37,165 nucleotides of DNA from Spirosoma sp. (GTDB taxonomy: Bacteria; Bacteroidota; Bacteroidia; Cytophagales; Spirosomataceae): positions 1-37,165 of the forward strand of contig JACMPG010000172.1 in assembly GCA_014377625.1 (NCBI GenBank), given 5' to 3'. Made by a program: the position numbers and the translations under genes. The stretch's first letter is position 1, and every line of letters starts with the position of its first letter. This document shows positions 33,267 through 37,165 of this stretch, one piece after another. The notes beneath the pieces were generated by a model, which was not told the origin of the DNA, made no database searches, and saw only the letters and a program-made list of their open reading frames with translations.

Positions 33267-33306
33267 GGCCAACTCCTGTGTCGTTTGTGCGGCACGGGAG
33301 TTGGCC
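33267..33306 (+). repeat. Hairpin between susD and the following lipoprotein gene
   Basis: GGCCAACTCC (33267-33276) pairs perfectly with GGAGTTGGCC (33297-33306), with GTG/CAC pairing inside the 20-base loop. No T run follows. Together with the hairpin after susC it marks both gene joints of the operon. Confidence 0.7.
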
Positions 33307-33329
33307 GGTCACCAATCAAATCATACAAG

Positions 33330-34022
33330 ATGAAACAACTCCTTAAATACGCAGTACCTGCCTTCATCACACTGCTGCTGGGCTGCCGCGACGAATCACT
33401 TAACCCCAACAAACCCTGGGAATCTGGTGTACATGCCCTGGGCGTATTCGATGGCGTAGCCGAAGCCGCAAAGGCAAATTTTGCGACCAATGCCAAAACC
33501 TTCCCGCTCACGGGTCAGGATGCCGCCAAAATCGACTTCAAGATTCGCTGGGTTACACTCGATAATAAGCTGACCGTTAGCAAAATCGTGGTTAAAGTCG
33601 ATATGATCGAGTCATACACGGACTCCGACGGCAACCCCAAAATCGCATCGCTCGGTGGCGGTGGTAAAGTAGTGAAGACCATTGATTCGCCAGCCGCCAA
33701 CCGGCAGTGGAACAACTTCAGCCTCACCCCCGCCGATGTGTATAACCTCTACAAAGATGTTACGGTGAAATACGACAAGGTAAACGCGGTGAAGGTGTTT
33801 GAAAATCCGGCGCGTCCTCGTCCGGCAGGCGCGCGGTTGCGGGGGCCACTGGTTGTTGCCGGCAAAACAATTTCTAACGCCGATGCCTTTGTGGTTACCT
33901 GGGAACTGACCACGACCGATGGGCTGGTGTATAAGGTATGGAACGAAGACAGCGTTTGTCTGGACCCCACGCCCGTATCGCAGGCTAACTCAAACTGCCG
34001 CCTGAACTTCATTGTGCGGTAG
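33330..34022 (+). CDS. Lipoprotein of unknown function, third gene of the sus-like operon
   Basis: A 230-residue lipoprotein with a lipobox ending at Cys19 (LLLGC). The mature part starts RDESLNPNKPWESGVHALGVFDG. It then seems to be a beta-rich domain: AKIDFKIRWVTLDNKLTVSKIVVKVDM, KTIDSPAANRQWNNFSLTP and DAFVVTWELTTTDGLVYKVWNE. Two cysteines lie close to the C-terminus (CLDPTPVSQANSNC), possibly a disulfide. I know no family name. Its position after susD suggests a SusE/F-like ligand-binding accessory protein (inference), although it is shorter than those. ATG 33330 is chosen for the signal peptide. It ends at a terminator. Confidence 0.75.
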   Translation: MKQLLKYAVPAFITLLLGCRDESLNPNKPWESGVHALGVFDGVAEAAKANFATNAKTFPLTGQDAAKIDFKIRWVTLDNKLTVSKIVVKVDMIESYTDSDGNPKIASLGGGGKVVKTIDSPAANRQWNNFSLTPADVYNLYKDVTVKYDKVNAVKVFENPARPRPAGARLRGPLVVAGKTISNADAFVVTWELTTTDGLVYKVWNEDSVCLDPTPVSQANSNCRLNFIVR

Positions 34023-34045
34023 ATTGGATTACCAGCGTTTATCAA

Positions 34046-34081
34046 AGCAGCCAGTTCCATACAGGACTGGCTGCTTTTTTT
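34046..34081 (+). terminator. Intrinsic terminator of the sus-like operon
   Basis: AGCAGCCAGT (34046-34055) pairs perfectly with ACTGGCTGCT (34066-34075), extended by A-T pairs, and a run of seven T follows. Confidence 0.92.
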
Positions 34082-34095
34082 GTAGGCGAATGCGT

Positions 34096-34103
34096 TATCT
34101 TTG
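34096..34103 (+). promoter_or_regulatory. Bacteroidetes -7 box for the copper monooxygenase gene
   Basis: TATCTTTG fits TAnnTTTG, 59 bases before the ATG. It starts 15 bases after the operon terminator. A TTTG lies in the T run (34079-34082), but the spacer would be only 13. Confidence 0.5.
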
Positions 34104-34162
34104 AAAGAGAACAAATCCCTGTGGCACGGCAAGTAAACTATCGGGTAAGAATAGACTGACCA

Positions 34163-35404
34163 ATGAATTGCAGAGTTGCTACATGCTGGGTGTTCAGTTT
34201 ACTCATTGCCCCGGTTGCACGGGCGCAAACACCCACGTTCACGGCCAGCATACGACCCATTATCCTGAAAAACTGCGCGCAGCCCTGCCACCATCCAGGG
34301 GGCGTGGGGCCGTTTAGCCTGCTGACCTACGAAGACGTTTCTAAACGGGGCAAGTTCATTGCCAAAGTCACGCAGAACCGCTACATGCCGCCTTTCCCTG
34401 CCGATCGCCAGTTCCAGCATTATGCGAATGAGCGGGGTTTAAGCGATGCCGAAATCCAAACCATTCAGACGTGGGTGCAGGCCGGAATGCCCGTTGGTAG
34501 TAAACAGTTACCAGTAACCAGTAAACAAACTCCCGGCATACTGAAGAAAACGGAGACACCCGATCTTGTGCTGCATATGAAGCCCTACGCCATAAAAGGC
34601 GATGGCAGGGAAGACTTCCGGTATTTTCATGTACCAATGAATCTGAAGCAGGACGTGTGGGTATCGGCCATTGAGTTTATACCGGGCAACCGCAAACTCC
34701 TGCACCACAGCCGCCTGATGATCGACTCGACCGGCACGATGGCGGCCATACATGGTGTTGCCGAAGACGATCCCGGGCTGCGCAAATTTCAGCGAACACG
34801 CCTGGCCGACGAGTTTCTGTACGGCTGGGTGCCGGGCAACGACCGCGTTACGTTTCCGGCGGGGGCGGCCAAGCGCATACGGGCGGGCAGCGATCTGATC
34901 CTGAACATCCACTATTCGGCCTCGGCCAAACCGGATTCCGACCAATCGGAAGTGCGGTTTTATTTTGCTAAAACGCCCGTTTCGCAACCGGTTCGTACCC
35001 TGACCCTGACCGAAAATAACGTAACCAACCAGCCGTTTTTGCTGCCCGCCAACACCAAACCTGTTTTTTACATGAACTACGGCCCCATTCCCGAAAGTAT
35101 CCAGTTGTTGTCCGTCCTGCCGCATATGCACCTTATGGGACAGACCGTAAAAGCGTTTGCCGTTACGCCCGACGGCGACGTAATTAACCTGATTCGGATA
35201 CCGGCCTGGGATTACAATTGGCAGCTCACCTATTTTTTCCAAAAACCGCTTACTTTGCCTAAAGGCTCGGTGATTCTGGCCGAAGCGCAGTATGACAATA
35301 CCGACCAGAATCCACTAAACCCCAACCGCCCCGCCCGCACCGTTGGCTACGGATGGAATTCGACCAACGAGATGATGAATCTGGTGTTTTACTATATAAA
35401 GTAG
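34163..35404 (+). CDS. PHM-like copper type II monooxygenase with N-terminal CX3CH heme-type motif
   Basis: Secreted 413-residue protein; signal peptide to about residue 21. Residues 25-110 look like a c-type cytochrome domain: NCAQPCHHPGGVGPFSLLTYE then NRYMPP (Met75 as possible axial ligand). The heme motif is C38-A-Q-P-C42-H43, one residue longer than the usual CxxCH. The rest resembles the two-domain peptidylglycine monooxygenase core. All expected copper ligands can be matched: His181-His182 (LLHHSRLMID), His250 (LNIHYS), His321/His323 (LPHMHLMG) and Met404 (NEMMNLVFYY). These correspond to PHM His107/108, His172, His242/244 and Met314 by order and motif. Substrate unknown. It converges on the redoxin gene, one base between stops. 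Confidence 0.85.
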   Translation: MNCRVATCWVFSLLIAPVARAQTPTFTASIRPIILKNCAQPCHHPGGVGPFSLLTYEDVSKRGKFIAKVTQNRYMPPFPADRQFQHYANERGLSDAEIQTIQTWVQAGMPVGSKQLPVTSKQTPGILKKTETPDLVLHMKPYAIKGDGREDFRYFHVPMNLKQDVWVSAIEFIPGNRKLLHHSRLMIDSTGTMAAIHGVAEDDPGLRKFQRTRLADEFLYGWVPGNDRVTFPAGAAKRIRAGSDLILNIHYSASAKPDSDQSEVRFYFAKTPVSQPVRTLTLTENNVTNQPFLLPANTKPVFYMNYGPIPESIQLLSVLPHMHLMGQTVKAFAVTPDGDVINLIRIPAWDYNWQLTYFFQKPLTLPKGSVILAEAQYDNTDQNPLNPNRPARTVGYGWNSTNEMMNLVFYYIK

Positions 35405-35405
35405 C

Positions 35406-35954
35406 TCACTCGATCAGGCAGCCCACTGCTTCTGTTTCACGGACAGTAACTTCGTTTCCGGCAATCAGCGCGTTGAGGGCATTCGGGAGATAGGGCTCGG
35501 TAACGTCGGAGCGATGTTTGCCGAGGGCAAGGTACCAGTCGTCGATAGCACCCCGGTAGCGAATTCGACCCGTAGTGTCCAGTACGACTACTTCGGGTGT
35601 AACGCGGGCCCGGAGTTGGCGGGCCAGTTTCGCACCCGCGTCGGGTCTTCCGGGAAACGTTAACCCATAATCCTTACCAAATGCCTGAATGAGCCGGGGC
35701 GTGTCGGTTTTAGATGGGAATAAAGCCACGAAGCGTACCGACAATGCGTATTGGCGGGACAACACCGACAGCATGCGGACGTATTGCTGGCTGATGGGGC
35801 ATTCGGTATTCAAAAACACGTAAACCGTTAGCGGTTTGGGCGCGTATGTATTTGCAAAAGTGACTGAGCAGCTGGCGGCTTTGAACCAGAACAGACAAAG
35901 CAGAAAAATCGCACTTCGGTTCACCCAAATGACCAGTAGCCGACAGTTGCCCAT
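35406..35954 (-). CDS. Redoxin/thioredoxin-fold protein, single N-terminal cysteine, exported
   Basis: A 182-residue protein with a hydrophobic N-terminus that looks like a signal or anchor (about residues 8-30). The thioredoxin-like core begins LTVYVFLNTECPISQQYVRML; Cys52 stands alone, with Ile-Ser where a second active-site Cys would be. The cis-Pro region VTPEVVVLDTTGRIRYRGAIDD fits the AhpC/TSA-redoxin group. The C-terminus ETEAVGCLIE carries Cys179, which could act as partner of Cys52. Related redoxins that I recall sit beside PHM-like cytochrome proteins in Planctomycetes and Bacteroidetes, and here it faces one across a one-base gap. Confidence 0.82.
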   Translation of the reverse strand: MGNCRLLVIWVNRSAIFLLCLFWFKAASCSVTFANTYAPKPLTVYVFLNTECPISQQYVRMLSVLSRQYALSVRFVALFPSKTDTPRLIQAFGKDYGLTFPGRPDAGAKLARQLRARVTPEVVVLDTTGRIRYRGAIDDWYLALGKHRSDVTEPYLPNALNALIAGNEVTVRETEAVGCLIE

Positions 35955-36114
35955 AATCGAGCGTATGAGTTCAGAGCGTTTCGCATAATTTTATATGGTA
36001 AAGATACCTTTCTTCGTTTGATTTAGGTTAAATTGTCTGTCCGTTGGCTGGCTCTTTCGGGGCCAATACACGCACTATACAACCGTTGAACCAGTTTTAC
36101 CCCAACCCAACTCT

Positions 36115-37165
36115 ATGCAAGATAAGTACCGACTGCTGTTGAGTTTTTTTGTCCTGCTTCTGCCCGTCCAGCTTCTGGCGCAGGGGCTGCGCGTTACGGG
36201 CCGCATAACGTCCGAAACCGACGGCCAGCCTATTCCAGGCGTAAACATTGTAGTGAAAGGTACTACCCTAGGCGTCAGTACCGATGCCAATGGTAATTAC
36301 AACGTAGCCGTGCCGGGTCCAAACACCGTCCTGCTGTTTTCGTCCATCGGCATTGTATCGCAGGAGGTAAACGTGGGCAACCGGGTCGTGGTGAACGTGG
36401 CCATGAAAGAATCCATCAACGAACTGGCGCAGGTGGTTGTCACGGGCTACACTACCACGCAACGAAAGGACATTACCGGTTCGGTAGCATCCATCTCGCC
36501 CGACAAATTCAAGGATATTCCCGTGACCAGTTTCGACCAGGCCCTGCAGGGTCAGGCGGCTGGTGTGCAGGTAACGCAGAGTTCGGGTACGCCCGGTGGC
36601 GGCATTACGGTGCGGGTGCGAGGCAGTACGTCTATCTCGGCCAGCAACCGCCCGCTATTCATTATCGATGGCGTTCCGGTTGAGGACGGAGCACTGTCGG
36701 GGCGGAGTTTTGGCGGGCAACAGGATAACGCTTTTTCGTTGTTCAACCCCAATGACATTGCCAGTATAGAAGTATTGAAAGATGCTTCGGCCAAAGCCAT
36801 TTACGGCTCGCGGGCGGCCAACGGCGTAGTGCTGATCAGCACTAAGCGCGGCAAAGCGGGCAAGACGACCTTTACGCTCGACGTGCAGCGCGGCCTGACC
36901 GATATCATCAAACGGCCCAATCTGCTCAATGCCACCGAACTGCTGACCCTTCAGCGGGAGGCCGTGACCAACGCCGGACAGAATCCCGATAAGTTTGGTC
37001 TGATCCCGGGCGTTACCGACGGCATCAATACCGATTGGGTTAATGCGGTGCTGCGCAAGGGCGTCTATCAGCAATATCAACTCTCGACGCAGGGCGGTAA
37101 CGACAAAACCACGTTCTACCTCAGCGGCAGCTACCGCGATGAGCAGGGCGTTCAGCTAAATAGCG
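36115..37165 (+). CDS. SusC/RagA family TonB-linked outer membrane receptor, 3' end beyond the window
   Basis: The frame opens at ATG 36115 and stays open for 350 codons to the window edge, so only the N-terminal third is seen. Signal peptide MQDKYRLLLSFFVLLLPVQLLAQ, then a carboxypeptidase-D-like domain (LRVTGRITSETDGQPIPGVN, VVKGTTLGVSTDANGNY). The TonB-box region AQVVVTGYTTTQRKDITGSV follows, then the plug with IIDGVPVEDGALSG and VLKDASAKAIYGSRAANGVVLISTKRG. Barrel strands begin around residue 245. It differs clearly from the receptor at 28162, so it is not a recent copy. A susD partner is expected just outside the window. A near-match -7 box (TACCTTTC, 36005-36012) lies upstream. Confidence 0.93.
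   Translation, partial: MQDKYRLLLSFFVLLLPVQLLAQGLRVTGRITSETDGQPIPGVNIVVKGTTLGVSTDANGNYNVAVPGPNTVLLFSSIGIVSQEVNVGNRVVVNVAMKESINELAQVVVTGYTTTQRKDITGSVASISPDKFKDIPVTSFDQALQGQAAGVQVTQSSGTPGGGITVRVRGSTSISASNRPLFIIDGVPVEDGALSGRSFGGQQDNAFSLFNPNDIASIEVLKDASAKAIYGSRAANGVVLISTKRGKAGKTTFTLDVQRGLTDIIKRPNLLNATELLTLQREAVTNAGQNPDKFGLIPGVTDGINTDWVNAVLRKGVYQQYQLSTQGGNDKTTFYLSGSYRDEQGVQLNS

Noticed and set aside
34508-35242. Long open frame (244 codons) on the minus strand
   Set aside because: It lies fully inside the PHM-like gene, whose motifs are unmistakable; the minus frame reads as Gly/Arg/Val-rich noise.

Overview
The window reads as a chromosome segment from a Bacteroidetes bacterium of the order Cytophagales, most likely Spirosoma or a close relative (inference). 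The signs are two SusC/RagA receptors with a SusD partner, promoters of the Bacteroidetes type (TTTG, 19 bases, TAnnTTTG), weak or absent Shine-Dalgarno sequences, and a proteorhodopsin-type pump next to a Blh retinal-forming enzyme. Coding density is high. No tRNA, rRNA, CRISPR array or prophage is visible.

Layout. 1-1702: the 3' part of a green-tuned proton-pumping rhodopsin and blh, separated by a hairpin that looks like an intrinsic terminator. 1780-3804: MATE exporter, a SnoaL-like protein and a small unknown. 3889-6820: a periplasmic quality-control pair on the minus strand (Prc-type tail-specific protease and FKBP-type prolyl isomerase). 7129-9797: atpA and atpG, with their own promoter, a long intercistronic hairpin and a terminator. 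9868-13142: a small secreted protein with NYK motifs, a TerB-like protein with a membrane coiled-coil partner, and an OmpR/HisKA two-component pair. 13522-18656: a DUF4136 lipoprotein, a small membrane protein, an M23 peptidase lipoprotein, a decayed transposon with intact ends, a TMEM175-like channel and an APC amino-acid permease. 18791-24961: housekeeping and unknown genes (methyltransferase, CPBP protease, DUF6134, ICMT-like, homoserine kinase, helical-repeat protein, SDR). 25090-27818: two metallo-beta-lactamase-fold hydrolases and a patatin. 28091-34081: a susC-susD-lipoprotein operon with a textbook promoter. 34163-35954: a PHM-like copper monooxygenase with an N-terminal heme motif of CX3CH form, convergent with a single-N-terminal-cysteine redoxin. 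36115-37165: the 5' end of a second susC.

The most unusual material is non-coding or small in scale. Three long inverted repeats built from short repeated words sit between co-directional genes (atpA/atpG, SDR/MBL, MBL/MBL). A second, GC-rich palindrome family (core CCGGACC-TCCC-GGTCCGG) occurs three times beside or over stop codons, with a fourth look-alike. One copy is a 62-nt almost perfect palindrome that repeats the end of the adjacent gene in inverted form. Among proteins, the CX3CH heme motif fused to a full set of apparent PHM copper ligands is the best candidate for unusual biochemistry. I do not see a clear new multi-gene defence or secretion system.
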